This document shows positions 1-6,677 of a stretch of 7,494 nucleotides of DNA, one piece after another. Each line of letters starts with the position of its first letter. The stretch's first letter is position 1. The translations under genes were made by a program, and so were the position numbers. The notes under the pieces were generated by a model. That model was given only the letters and a program-made list of their open reading frames with translations. It was not told the DNA's origin and did no database searches. Location: the NCBI GenBank assembly GCA_025362155.1, contig JANYHX010000299.1:1-7494 (forward strand), written 5' to 3'. The DNA is from Gallionella sp. (GTDB lineage: Bacteria > Pseudomonadota > Gammaproteobacteria > Burkholderiales > Gallionellaceae).

Positions 1-2238
1 GTCGAGGAAGCAAAAAAGCGGTACGAAATAGCTAAAACCGCTTATTCGACGTTCAGGGCGTTAGCCAAGGAAGATACACTCTTCGCCTTGGGCGACTCGG
101 ATAATGGCTACCAATGGCCTGAGAATATTACTCGAGTACGGAGCGTCATTGAGAAGCGTCCTTGTCTCACCATCAATCTTACCGCCCAGCACTGCAACCA
201 GATCAGCAACCAGATTCGCCAAAATAGGCCAGATATTAAAGTTTCGCCTGTTGATTCCGGGGCGGACAAGGAAACGGCTGAGATAATTGCGGGGTTGATC
301 CGCAATATACACACTTCCTCCAATGCCGATGATGCGCATGATGTTGCCATGGAGCATTCCATTTATGGCGGTGAAGGATTCTGGCGGATTACTACCGATT
401 ACGAATCTGATCTTAGCTTTAACCAAAACATATTTGTCAAGCCAATATTAGACCCACAGACAGTATATATCGACCCGTTTTGCAAGGAGATAGACAAGTC
501 AGATGCTGAGTGGGGATTCGTATTTGAGGATGTATCCAAGGAATATGTCGAACGTGTTTATCCCGATATAAATGTTTCTTCATGGGTGGAAGATAAAAAC
601 GGCTGGAATACAAAAGAAACGGTCAGGATTGCTGATTATTACTACTGCACGTATGTCGATGACACACTCTACCAATTGCCTGATGGTTCGACCGATTTAA
701 AGTCTAAAATCCCCCCGGAAATAGTTGCGCAGCTCGATATTCTTGTGGAAAAAGAAATACTCACTACGCGCCCGGTAAAGATACGGCAATGGAAGCTTTG
801 CAAGCTGATCGGAGGCGAGGAAGAGCCTGTCGATATAACTGACTGGGTAGGTTCAATGCTTCCCATCGTTACAGTAACCAGCAAGGAAGTAATTATTGAC
901 GGCGAAGTGACTAAAAAAGGGTTGGTCAGAGACTTGAAAGACCCTGCGCGCATGGTGAACTATTCCTATTCAGCCGCTATAGAATCGCTGGCTTTGCAGA
1001 ATAAAATCCCGTATATGGCTCCGGCAGCTTCCATTGAAGGATATGAGGATATATGGGGTGCGGCCAATCTGGAGAATCGCGCTTATTTGCCTTATAACCA
1101 TGTTGATGATTCAGGTAATCCAATACCCAGGCCGGAACGTCAAGCTGCCAGCCAATTCCCTGCTGCCCAAGTCAATTTATTACAAGTGAGCATTGAGCAG
1201 ATGCGCGGGGCATCCGGCCAGCAATCGGCAAACTTTGGCATTAAGTCTGAGGCGGCTAGCGGTATCGGTATTCAGAGGCTTAAAGACCAGGGTGAGGTGG
1301 CAACATTCCACTATCCTGATGCGCTGGCGCGTGCCTTGAAATATGAGGGCAAGATACTTGTAGAGCTTATCACATCTGGCAAGATTTACGACACTCAGCG
1401 TGTAGTGCGTATTCTGGGACTGGATGGTCAGGAAACACACGCGACACTCAATCCTCAAGCCCCGCAAGCATACTCGGAGCATCCGAACGGAGACGATGTA
1501 ACGAAAATATTTAATCCTTCCATTGGTAGTTATGATGTGGTTATTGATATTGGCCCTAGTTACCAGACACAACGCCAGGAAGCAGCCGCCAACCTGTCTC
1601 AGCTTGCGGCAAATAATCCGCAGGTGATGCAGATAGCAGGCGACTTGATTATGCGCTCCATGGACTTCCCGTTAGCTGATGAACTGGCCGACAGGTTCCA
1701 GAAGGCTTTGCCGCCACAATTACAAGATCAACCAGCAAACTCTGAAATCCCGCAGCATGTCCAGCAGCTAATCCAGGAAGCGCAGCAACATATCCAGCAA
1801 CAAGATCAGCTTATACAGCAACAAAACGCAGTCTTGCAGAGTAAACAAGCTGAGCATGAGGCTACCCAGAAGGATTCGATGAAAGCCCAGATGGATGCCC
1901 AGAACACTTCATTTAAGCTTCAAATAGACCAATACAATGCCGAAACACAACGTATTAAACTCATGCAAGATGCACAACCAGAGCAGAATTTTGAAGCCCA
2001 GCGCATGGAGCTTGAAAAATGGAAAGCACAACTTATTGCCGAGACGCAACTTACCCTGAAGCAAATGGATATAGAGTCGAAAGAAAAGCAAGCGGAAGTG
2101 GAGGCAGAGAGTTTGGAGCCCGATACCAATGACTTGATGATTGAAGCAATAAATGGGATCAAGGACAACTTGAATAGCTTATCTAAACCCAGAAAAATAT
2201 TGCGCGGCCAGGATGGGAAGATTGAGGGCTTGCAATAA
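1..2238 (+). CDS. P22-type portal protein (5' end missing)
   Basis: Portal protein: the dodecameric ring at the capsid vertex through which DNA is packaged and to which the tail is joined. The frame is open and coding-like from base 1, so the gene starts upstream; the TTG at 88 is not the start. The visible part is 745 residues, already slightly longer than P22 gp1 (725). Numbering from base 1, the family-like N-terminal core is seen as AKEDTLFALGDSDNGYQW (about 22-39), RPC-T-N, RQNRPDIKV (73-81) and the following VDSGADKETAEIIAGLIR block, then Y-DP-type beta segments. Residues about 585-700 are very Gln/Glu/Lys-rich and look like a long helical or coiled-coil stretch, in keeping with the helical C-terminal barrel of P22-like portals. 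The tail ends KPRKILRGQDGKIEGLQ, a pattern common in this family. The stop overlaps the next start (TAATG). Family assignment is by recalled motif similarity, not alignment. Confidence 0.92.
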   Translation, partial: VEEAKKRYEIAKTAYSTFRALAKEDTLFALGDSDNGYQWPENITRVRSVIEKRPCLTINLTAQHCNQISNQIRQNRPDIKVSPVDSGADKETAEIIAGLIRNIHTSSNADDAHDVAMEHSIYGGEGFWRITTDYESDLSFNQNIFVKPILDPQTVYIDPFCKEIDKSDAEWGFVFEDVSKEYVERVYPDINVSSWVEDKNGWNTKETVRIADYYYCTYVDDTLYQLPDGSTDLKSKIPPEIVAQLDILVEKEILTTRPVKIRQWKLCKLIGGEEEPVDITDWVGSMLPIVTVTSKEVIIDGEVTKKGLVRDLKDPARMVNYSYSAAIESLALQNKIPYMAPAASIEGYEDIWGAANLENRAYLPYNHVDDSGNPIPRPERQAASQFPAAQVNLLQVSIEQMRGASGQQSANFGIKSEAASGIGIQRLKDQGEVATFHYPDALARALKYEGKILVELITSGKIYDTQRVVRILGLDGQETHATLNPQAPQAYSEHPNGDDVTKIFNPSIGSYDVVIDIGPSYQTQRQEAAANLSQLAANNPQVMQIAGDLIMRSMDFPLADELADRFQKALPPQLQDQPANSEIPQHVQQLIQEAQQHIQQQDQLIQQQNAVLQSKQAEHEATQKDSMKAQMDAQNTSFKLQIDQYNAETQRIKLMQDAQPEQNFEAQRMELEKWKAQLIAETQLTLKQMDIESKEKQAEVEAESLEPDTNDLMIEAINGIKDNLNSLSKPRKILRGQDGKIEGLQ

Positions 2239-2684
2239 TGCTACAAGGGGATAGAGTCCACGAAACTACATCTGTTACAGGAACGGGTACGGCTACGCTT
2301 TTAGGTGCTGTAGCTAATAAGCAGAGTTTTGCGACTAAATACCCAGCACCAACCACGGATAATCTTCCTTATGGGATGATTAGCCAAGACCCTGCGAATC
2401 CTGCTTGGGAAGTCGGTTATGGTAGGTTTACGCTGGCGGGAACGACATTCATGCGGCTGATAGTAACTGATAGTAGCAATGGCGGCGCATTAGTGAATTT
2501 TCTGGCAGGAACAAAAGATATATTCATCACTATCCCGGCTAGTAATATGAATTACCCCGAAATAAATACGGTTACAGCAATTACTGATTCTGTAGTTATT
2601 GCGGTTAATTATGCGATGAGTGTCCCATATAAGCTGACTAATACAGGCAAGATATACAATTATGGAATTTTACAAATAACATGA
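2238..2684 (+). CDS. Fibre/decoration-like virion protein, attachment module type
   Basis: 148-residue protein that resembles the N-terminal module found on many phage fibre or decoration proteins. Seen in sequence: DRVHETTSVTGTGTATLLGA near the N-terminus, then WEVGYGRFTLAGTTFMRL (about 57-74) and SSNGGALVNFLAGTKDIFITIPA (about 78-100), which match a pattern I know from phage structural proteins (W-E-V-G ... SSN-GALVNF-AGTKDVF-T-PA). The last 40 residues follow a second fibre-like pattern, ending VPYKLTNTGKIYNYGILQI. The start ATG shares one base with the portal stop, and GAGGG at 2224-2228 gives a Shine-Dalgarno at 9-base spacing. There is no signal peptide or membrane segment. Likely a virion surface protein; whether it sits on the capsid or the tail cannot be told. 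Confidence 0.75.
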   Translation: MLQGDRVHETTSVTGTGTATLLGAVANKQSFATKYPAPTTDNLPYGMISQDPANPAWEVGYGRFTLAGTTFMRLIVTDSSNGGALVNFLAGTKDIFITIPASNMNYPEINTVTAITDSVVIAVNYAMSVPYKLTNTGKIYNYGILQIT

Positions 2685-2869
2685 GCCAGATTATACAGAC
2701 AGAGCAGATTACACCTGGCGCACCATCCGCTAGCCAGCAGACAATATATCCTAAAACTACAGGGCAATATGTCATGGACTCGACAGGAACCGAGCGCAAG
2801 ATTATGGTCAGCACGGATTATCAAACCTATATAGCCGCGATTGTGGCTATGCAGAATTACGGTAACTAG
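2681..2869 (+). CDS. Small fibre-linker-like protein
   Basis: 62-residue protein. Its middle part, APSASQQTIYPKTTGQYVMD followed by STGTE, follows the short 'collar' or linker motif seen within phage tail fibres (aPsaG...lYaKtdG-lY-kdssGtE), here encoded as a protein on its own. The ATGA overlap of 4 bases with the preceding gene and the lack of a well-placed Shine-Dalgarno upstream suggest translation by termination-reinitiation. No membrane segment is evident. Function is inferred only from motif and location; it may assemble with the adjacent fibre-like proteins. Confidence 0.68.
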   Translation: MSQIIQTEQITPGAPSASQQTIYPKTTGQYVMDSTGTERKIMVSTDYQTYIAAIVAMQNYGN

Positions 2870-2873
2870 GAGG
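2868..2873 (+). promoter_or_regulatory. Strong Shine-Dalgarno overlapping a stop codon
   Basis: AGGAGG lies 4 bases before the ATG at 2878 and overlaps the TAG stop (2867-2869) of the 62-residue gene. It is the strongest ribosome binding site in the cassette and fixes the start at 2878, implying that this gene is made in larger amounts than its coupled neighbours. Confidence 0.75.
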
Positions 2874-2877
2874 CATT

Positions 2878-3318
2878 ATGGCATCAGCACCAACATTCTT
2901 CGGCACACCTTACGCAGTCAATCTTTCTCTGGCTGCTGTAACCGCCTGTGCAACCCGCGCACCCACAGCGACAGCTTCACTCACAGGTGCGAATATATTC
3001 CTGTTTGTCCCAACATCTACAAGCGGAGTGCGTATAGACCAGATTCGGGTTAAAGGTTGCTCCAGTTCTATAACTGCTGCAACTGTAGCGCAGATGGTAA
3101 CGATATGGGAGTGGGATGGGATAACAGCCTTCCCCATAGACGAAATTCTTGTTTCGCCTATTACGCCTTCAACCAGCACAGTTGCATCGTTCCAGATCAT
3201 CCAGTCTTACAGTGGGCTAGTATTACCACCCACCCATGCGCTGTATGCATCAACCACGATCACGACAACGGCATCGACTACAGCCCTTGCCTGCTCTGCA
3301 TTTGGAGCGCTGGCTTAA
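2878..3318 (+). CDS. Putative decoration/minor structural protein
   Basis: 146-residue protein rich in Thr, Ser and Ala, with alternating beta-type segments and no signal peptide or membrane helix. It resembles a class of small phage structural proteins in which a Ser/Thr-rich N-terminus is followed by a 'GVRIDQIRVKG' strand, a 'MVTIWEWDG ... F-IDEILVSPITPSTST' segment and a 'GLVLPPTHALYAST' segment. These are usually found near capsid and fibre genes. It has its own strong ribosome binding site, so it is probably the most translated gene of the cassette, fitting a many-copy capsid component. The stop overlaps the next start (TAATG). Exact virion position is unknown; the structural role is inference from motif pattern and neighbourhood. 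Confidence 0.7.
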   Translation: MASAPTFFGTPYAVNLSLAAVTACATRAPTATASLTGANIFLFVPTSTSGVRIDQIRVKGCSSSITAATVAQMVTIWEWDGITAFPIDEILVSPITPSTSTVASFQIIQSYSGLVLPPTHALYASTTITTTASTTALACSAFGALA

Positions 3319-4169
3319 TGGATACTTTCTATTCTCCGCGTCCATCCCGCTTCATTGAGACGAAGCAACTTAGCGGAGATCAGTATTTATTAAGTCAGGA
3401 TGCATCTGCGTTCAGGGAAGGGTCTGGGTGGAATTGGCAAGCGGGTTCGCTTGGATATGTGTTAGCCGGGAATCAGATTGTGATGAAGTATTGGAGTCAC
3501 GGACTGACCATAGACCAGAATGGTAATTGGTCAGGGCGTGATGATGCGGGGGGATGTGGTTTATGGATGTATTGCGAGGATGAAACTTATAGATTCTTTG
3601 GTGCGCCGTCGGCATCAATTGGCACAAATCCAATCTTTACACTTTATACAACTTATAACTTCCTGACTGGAACATGGACTTATGTTGGCGCAATTACCCC
3701 ATCGCAAACTGTGGGTATCACAGGGACGACAACTAATAATAACGCCAACTCTGGTGCGGTTGGAGAGTTTGTTACTGCTACTGTAATTGCCGGTTCTGCG
3801 GTAGCCCTGACAACCGCAACAAGTGCAAATGTTACGTCTATCAGCTTGACTGCGGGTGACTGGGATGTTTGGGGAGTGGCGGACTTTGTTCCAGCCGCGA
3901 CAACATCCATGACTGTCCTGACATGCGGCCTTGGCACTACGAGTGCCACATTACTAACGCAGACTGGTGGTGGCGGAGTAGGGACAGACCCATTATCTTC
4001 ATGGAAGGGTGCGCCTACTGTACCCGCTCTATTCCCCATCAGCCAGATATTGCAACCTGTTCGTGTCAGCCTGTCAGGAACGACAACTATTTACTTCGTC
4101 GCCAATGCGACATTTACCTTGTCAACAATGACAGTTTACGGCTCTATTTACGCACGACGTAAACGGTAA
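3318..4169 (+). CDS. Fibre-like protein with C-terminal receptor/decoration domain
   Basis: 283-residue protein. The frame is open upstream to 3057, but that would lie wholly inside the 2878 gene. I choose ATG 3318 because it overlaps the preceding stop (TAATG) and has GGAG at 3304-3307, 10 bases away. The N-terminal part (about 1-118) is aromatic and Gly-rich and I do not recognise it. After a Thr/Asn-rich linker (about 125-142), the C-terminal part matches a domain common at the end of phage fibre and decoration proteins: GEFVTATVIAGSAVALTT, NVTSISLTAGDWDVWG, V-VSLSGTTTIYFVANATF and a final YGSIYARRKR. Such domains are thought to be exposed on the particle. Probably a head or tail fibre that binds a host or environmental surface; the target is unknown. 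Confidence 0.8.
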   Translation: MDTFYSPRPSRFIETKQLSGDQYLLSQDASAFREGSGWNWQAGSLGYVLAGNQIVMKYWSHGLTIDQNGNWSGRDDAGGCGLWMYCEDETYRFFGAPSASIGTNPIFTLYTTYNFLTGTWTYVGAITPSQTVGITGTTTNNNANSGAVGEFVTATVIAGSAVALTTATSANVTSISLTAGDWDVWGVADFVPAATTSMTVLTCGLGTTSATLLTQTGGGGVGTDPLSSWKGAPTVPALFPISQILQPVRVSLSGTTTIYFVANATFTLSTMTVYGSIYARRKR

Positions 4170-4516
4170 TGTTAGGGTTCACGTCACTTGATACATTACC
4201 TTTAAGTGATGTATCGGTAGCGATAGTTATAATATATTCCCAGCAGAATAATGTTGGGCAGAATAGCGCCGGATTTGTAGCTAAGAGAGCTTATAAATAC
4301 CGTTTTAAGCCAGATGTAGAACTGGTTATACAGGAAATAGCCCTAACCTTACCTGATAATCCGATTCGTGAGATAAAAAGGGTATTGAAGGCGAAAGGAA
4401 TAGATTATGTCGCTGAATATGGGAAGGCTATCAAGGCACAAATCAAGGCTCAGATTGAGATATACCGCGCTATAGCTGAAATGGAAGATGAAGAAATTTT
4501 AATTTTATTTTTATAA
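4169..4516 (+). CDS. Hypothetical protein, 115 residues
   Basis: Not recognised. The start ATG shares a base with the preceding stop (TAATG) and no convincing Shine-Dalgarno precedes it, so expression is probably coupled to the fibre-like gene. The first residues, MLGFTSLDTLPLSD, resemble the start of small proteins often seen after phage fibre genes, but I cannot name the family. The rest has a basic, helix-prone middle (REIKRVLKAKG) and a second amphipathic helix (AIKAQIKAQIEIYRAIAEM). It ends with an acidic patch and a hydrophobic ILILFL tail. The tail codons lie in the AT tract just upstream of the scaffold promoter, so its composition may reflect selection on the DNA. Possibly a small virion or assembly accessory protein; this is inference from location only. 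Confidence 0.65.
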   Translation: MLGFTSLDTLPLSDVSVAIVIIYSQQNNVGQNSAGFVAKRAYKYRFKPDVELVIQEIALTLPDNPIREIKRVLKAKGIDYVAEYGKAIKAQIKAQIEIYRAIAEMEDEEILILFL

Positions 4517-4519
4517 ACT
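4498..4519 (+). promoter_or_regulatory. UP-like element for the scaffold promoter
   Basis: An almost pure A/T tract lies at about -59 to -38 relative to the predicted start at 4557. Laid on the E. coli UP-element consensus by eye, it agrees at 12 of 14 defined positions. It overlaps the last codons of the 115-residue gene. It should raise promoter strength through the RNA polymerase alpha subunit, if the host polymerase behaves like that of E. coli. Confidence 0.5.
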
Positions 4520-4521
4520 AT

Positions 4522-4550
4522 TTGACATAATGCATAATCCGATGTAGATT
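4522..4550 (+). promoter_or_regulatory. Sigma70-type promoter for scaffold-coat genes
   Basis: A perfect TTGACA (4522-4527) is followed after 17 bases by TAGATT (4545-4550, 4 of 6 to TATAAT), giving a predicted start near A4557. It lies in the only large intergenic gap of the window, just before the scaffold gene. A weaker overlapping pair, TTTATA (4510-4515) and CATAAT (4533-4538), also has a 17-base spacer. Either would drive the capsid genes in addition to late read-through transcription. Confidence 0.62.
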
Positions 4551-4556
4551 AAGCGC

Positions 4557-4626
4557 ACTGGGTCGCAAAAACTCAGGATGATCGGCACGCTGGGAAGCGT
4601 TCCTATCCCGTAGCTGGAGTAATAGC
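4557..4626 (+). promoter_or_regulatory. Structured 5' leader of the scaffold gene
   Basis: The 70-base leader can fold into two hairpins. Hairpin 1 (4558-4576) pairs CTGGGT with ACTCAG (one G-U) around a 7-base loop and would sit at the very 5' end of the transcript. Hairpin 2 (4587-4600) pairs ACGCT with AGCGT around a GGGA (GNRA-type) loop, with two more G-C pairs beyond one mismatch. The GGGA loop can instead pair with TCCC at 4606-4609. The Shine-Dalgarno GGAG (4616-4619) is 7 bases before the ATG at 4627. Possible roles are mRNA stabilisation or translational control; neither is shown. Confidence 0.5.
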
Positions 4627-5433
4627 ATGACAGATGATATCCAAGTTTTACCCGAAACACCTTCGGAAGTTGCTCCGGAAGAAAATAAAGAAGCAACGCC
4701 TCCTGTAGAGGAAACGCCAGCCCCTACAGACGACAAACCGGCGGAAGTCAAGCCCGAAAGGACGTTCACTCAGGTTGAGTTGGACGACATTTTGCAGCGA
4801 CGACTTGCCAAAGAACAGCGCAAGATTGAGAAATATGCACGGGCAGAAGCCGAAAACCAAGTATTGCGACAGCAACTTGATACGCGCCAACCTCCGCAAA
4901 CTCAATCAGGCGGTGAACCCAAGCCAGAACAGTTTGATACCTATGAGAAGTATATTGATGCGGTAACTGATTTCAAGGTTGACCAGAAGCTGAAGTCTGA
5001 GCAACAGAAATATGCCCAGCAGCAGCAGGTAAACCAAGAACAGGTGCGCGTTAATAAGGTAAGGGATGCATTAGCCCCTGCTATAGCCAAGTATGATGAT
5101 TTCGATGAAGTAGTAATCGACAATAAAACCTTAGCCATCACTCCAGCAATGATGGAGGCGATAGGCGAAACAGACATAGGTGGAGAAGTCGCTTATTACC
5201 TCGGTAAAAATCCGGCTGAGGCAGAAAAGATTGCTCAATTATCCCGGATCAACCAAATACGAGCCATAGATAAACTATCTGAGAAGCTGAGGGTTCCGCC
5301 GCCAGTAAGTAAAGCTCCCAAACCTATGGAAACTGTAGGTTCGGGGAAAACTGTAACGGTAGACTTGCAAACTGCAAATATGGATGACTATTTGGCGCAA
5401 AGGCGCAAGCAGGGCGCAAGATACTTCAAATGA
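4627..5433 (+). CDS. Capsid scaffolding protein
   Basis: Scaffolding protein (268 residues) that guides coat subunits, and usually the portal, into a procapsid and leaves before or during DNA packaging. Seen: an acidic, proline-rich N-terminus (1-44); the phage scaffold signature RTFTQVELDDILQRRLAKEQ starting at residue 45; helical, Gln/Lys/Glu-rich coiled-coil-like regions (about 60-90 and 110-150); a 'YDDFDEV ... ITPAMMEAI ... GGEVAYYLGKNPAEAEKIAQLS' block typical of phage scaffolds; a Pro-rich linker (VPPPVSKAPKPM); and a basic C-terminus (R259, R260, K261, R265, K268), reminiscent of the basic coat-binding end of P22 gp8. It is placed directly before the coat gene, as in P22. It is first in the predicted promoter-terminator unit, so it should be made in high amount. 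Confidence 0.9.
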   Translation: MTDDIQVLPETPSEVAPEENKEATPPVEETPAPTDDKPAEVKPERTFTQVELDDILQRRLAKEQRKIEKYARAEAENQVLRQQLDTRQPPQTQSGGEPKPEQFDTYEKYIDAVTDFKVDQKLKSEQQKYAQQQQVNQEQVRVNKVRDALAPAIAKYDDFDEVVIDNKTLAITPAMMEAIGETDIGGEVAYYLGKNPAEAEKIAQLSRINQIRAIDKLSEKLRVPPPVSKAPKPMETVGSGKTVTVDLQTANMDDYLAQRRKQGARYFK

Positions 5434-5445
5434 AAGGATTAGGAA

Positions 5446-6657
5446 ATGTCAAACGTACTAGTAACCTGTTCCCTGATAGCCAAAGAAACTCTGGCTATCC
5501 TGGAAAATACCTTGGGATTTGCCGCTAACGTCAATACTAGCTGGCAAGATGAGTTCGGCGGTAATCAATCACGCGGTTATTCACCCGGCTCGACAATCAA
5601 TATCAAAAAACCTCCACGCTATACCTTCCGTTCCGGGCGTGTTTCAGTACCGCAAAGCACCACTGAAACGACAGTAGCCTTGACAGTTTCACAAGGCGGT
5701 GTTGACCTTAACTTCACGGGCTTTGAAAAGACGGTATCTATTCAGCAATTCGAGCAGAAAATGGCTGCTGGGGTTGCTGCCCTGGTGAATGAAATAGATC
5801 GTCAGGGTTTGCAAGTGGCTCACGATTCTGCCTTCAACTGTACCAATATCGCCGGTACTATCCCGGCAACTCAATTGGCGGCTACGCAGATTTTCACAGA
5901 TGCTAACCGTCGCTTGGATGAAATGGGCGCACCTCGGGATAACCAGCGTGCAATCATCCTTAACCCTGCGATGAACGGTGCGGCTGTGGCTGGTCTGGCT
6001 GGCCTGTTCAATAATGCTGCGACAGTCTCAAAGCAATATGGTTCAGGGATGATGGTAGATTCCTTGGGCTTCATTGTGGCTCTCTATCAAAACTCAGTGG
6101 GGCATACCAATGGTGCGGCTACAGCTACCAACATCAACGGTGCTGGTCAAATTGGCTCTACATTGACTGTTATAGCTACTGCCGGTGGTACATTGACCAA
6201 GGGTACGATTATCACGTTGCCGGGCGTTAATGCGGTAAATCCGCAATCGCGTCAATCGACCGGGGTACTGGCTCAGTTTGTGGTTACTGCTGATGTACTT
6301 GTAGCAGCTACCTCGATCCCGATCAGTCCAGCAATCGTAGTCACTGGTGCTTTCCAGAACGTAACTGCATCACCTACCACTGGTGCGGCTTATGTAATCG
6401 TTGGAGCGGCATCTACAAGCTATGGTTCATCCTACGCTTACCACAAGGATGCGTTCACACTGGCTATGGTTCCGATGTATGCGCCACCCGGCAATAAAGG
6501 CGTTGTAGACGTATCCCAGATGACGCATAAAGGGATGACGGTAAAAGCAACTACGTTCTATGATGGTGTGAATGATAACTATATCACCCGTCTTGATGCG
6601 TTGTTTGGCTGGGCATCAACTTATCCTGAACTTGCTGTCCGCATCCTGAACGTTTAA
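5446..6657 (+). CDS. Major coat protein, P22 coat family
   Basis: Main capsid shell protein (403 residues; P22 gp5 is 430), expected to have the HK97 fold. AAGGA at 5434-5438, 7 bases before the ATG, supports the start. Family-like features: an N-terminal helix LIAKETLAILENTLGF, then GSTINIKKPPRYTFRSG (E-loop/strand region), the segment VDLNFTGFEKTVSIQQFEQK at 86-105 (P22-family coats show a related 'F...E.TLSIDDF' pattern), a helix AALVNEIDRQGL, and GAPRDNQRAIILNP around 161-174. Residues about 221-325 are Gly/Thr/Val-rich beta sequence with a GTIITLPGV motif, in the place of the telokin-like insertion domain of P22 coat (which has GDKISFAGV). The core resumes at AYHKDAFTLAMVPMYAPPG. It is the most abundant product expected here and follows scaffold by 12 bases. 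Confidence 0.93.
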   Translation: MSNVLVTCSLIAKETLAILENTLGFAANVNTSWQDEFGGNQSRGYSPGSTINIKKPPRYTFRSGRVSVPQSTTETTVALTVSQGGVDLNFTGFEKTVSIQQFEQKMAAGVAALVNEIDRQGLQVAHDSAFNCTNIAGTIPATQLAATQIFTDANRRLDEMGAPRDNQRAIILNPAMNGAAVAGLAGLFNNAATVSKQYGSGMMVDSLGFIVALYQNSVGHTNGAATATNINGAGQIGSTLTVIATAGGTLTKGTIITLPGVNAVNPQSRQSTGVLAQFVVTADVLVAATSIPISPAIVVTGAFQNVTASPTTGAAYVIVGAASTSYGSSYAYHKDAFTLAMVPMYAPPGNKGVVDVSQMTHKGMTVKATTFYDGVNDNYITRLDALFGWASTYPELAVRILNV

Positions 6658-6662
6658 TATTT

Positions 6663-6669
6663 GGAAGGA
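6663..6669 (+). promoter_or_regulatory. Strong Shine-Dalgarno for the decoration-like gene
   Basis: GGAAGGA lies 8 bases before the ATG at 6678, in the 20-base gap after the coat stop. It is a near-consensus site and predicts strong independent translation, in keeping with a many-copy capsid component. Confidence 0.7.
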
Positions 6670-6677
6670 AATATATC

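Noticed and set aside
88..2238. Portal gene starting at TTG 88
   Set aside because: The same frame is open and coding-like back to base 1 (VEEAKKRYEIAKTAYSTFRALAKED), including the AKED segment typical of portals, so the true start is outside the window.
2640..2700. Programmed frameshift joining the 2238 and 2681 genes
   Set aside because: No slippery heptamer or downstream structure is visible at the overlap; ATGA reinitiation is sufficient.
3057..3317. N-terminal extension of the fibre-like protein from ATG 3057
   Set aside because: The extension would overlap the 2878 gene out of frame for its whole length and gives Cys- and His-rich sequence unlike phage structural proteins. ATG 3318 has a Shine-Dalgarno and a TAATG junction.
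3680..4039. Reverse-strand open frame of 119 codons
   Set aside because: It lies antisense within the fibre-like gene, whose own frame carries recognisable motifs. No ribosome site or known motif supports it. Other reverse frames (e.g. 1180-1572, 2910-3200) are rejected on the same grounds.
4517..4626. Riboswitch or small RNA gene in the intergenic gap
   Set aside because: The hairpins are short and match no riboswitch class I can recognise. No terminator follows them before the scaffold start, so an mRNA leader is the simpler reading.
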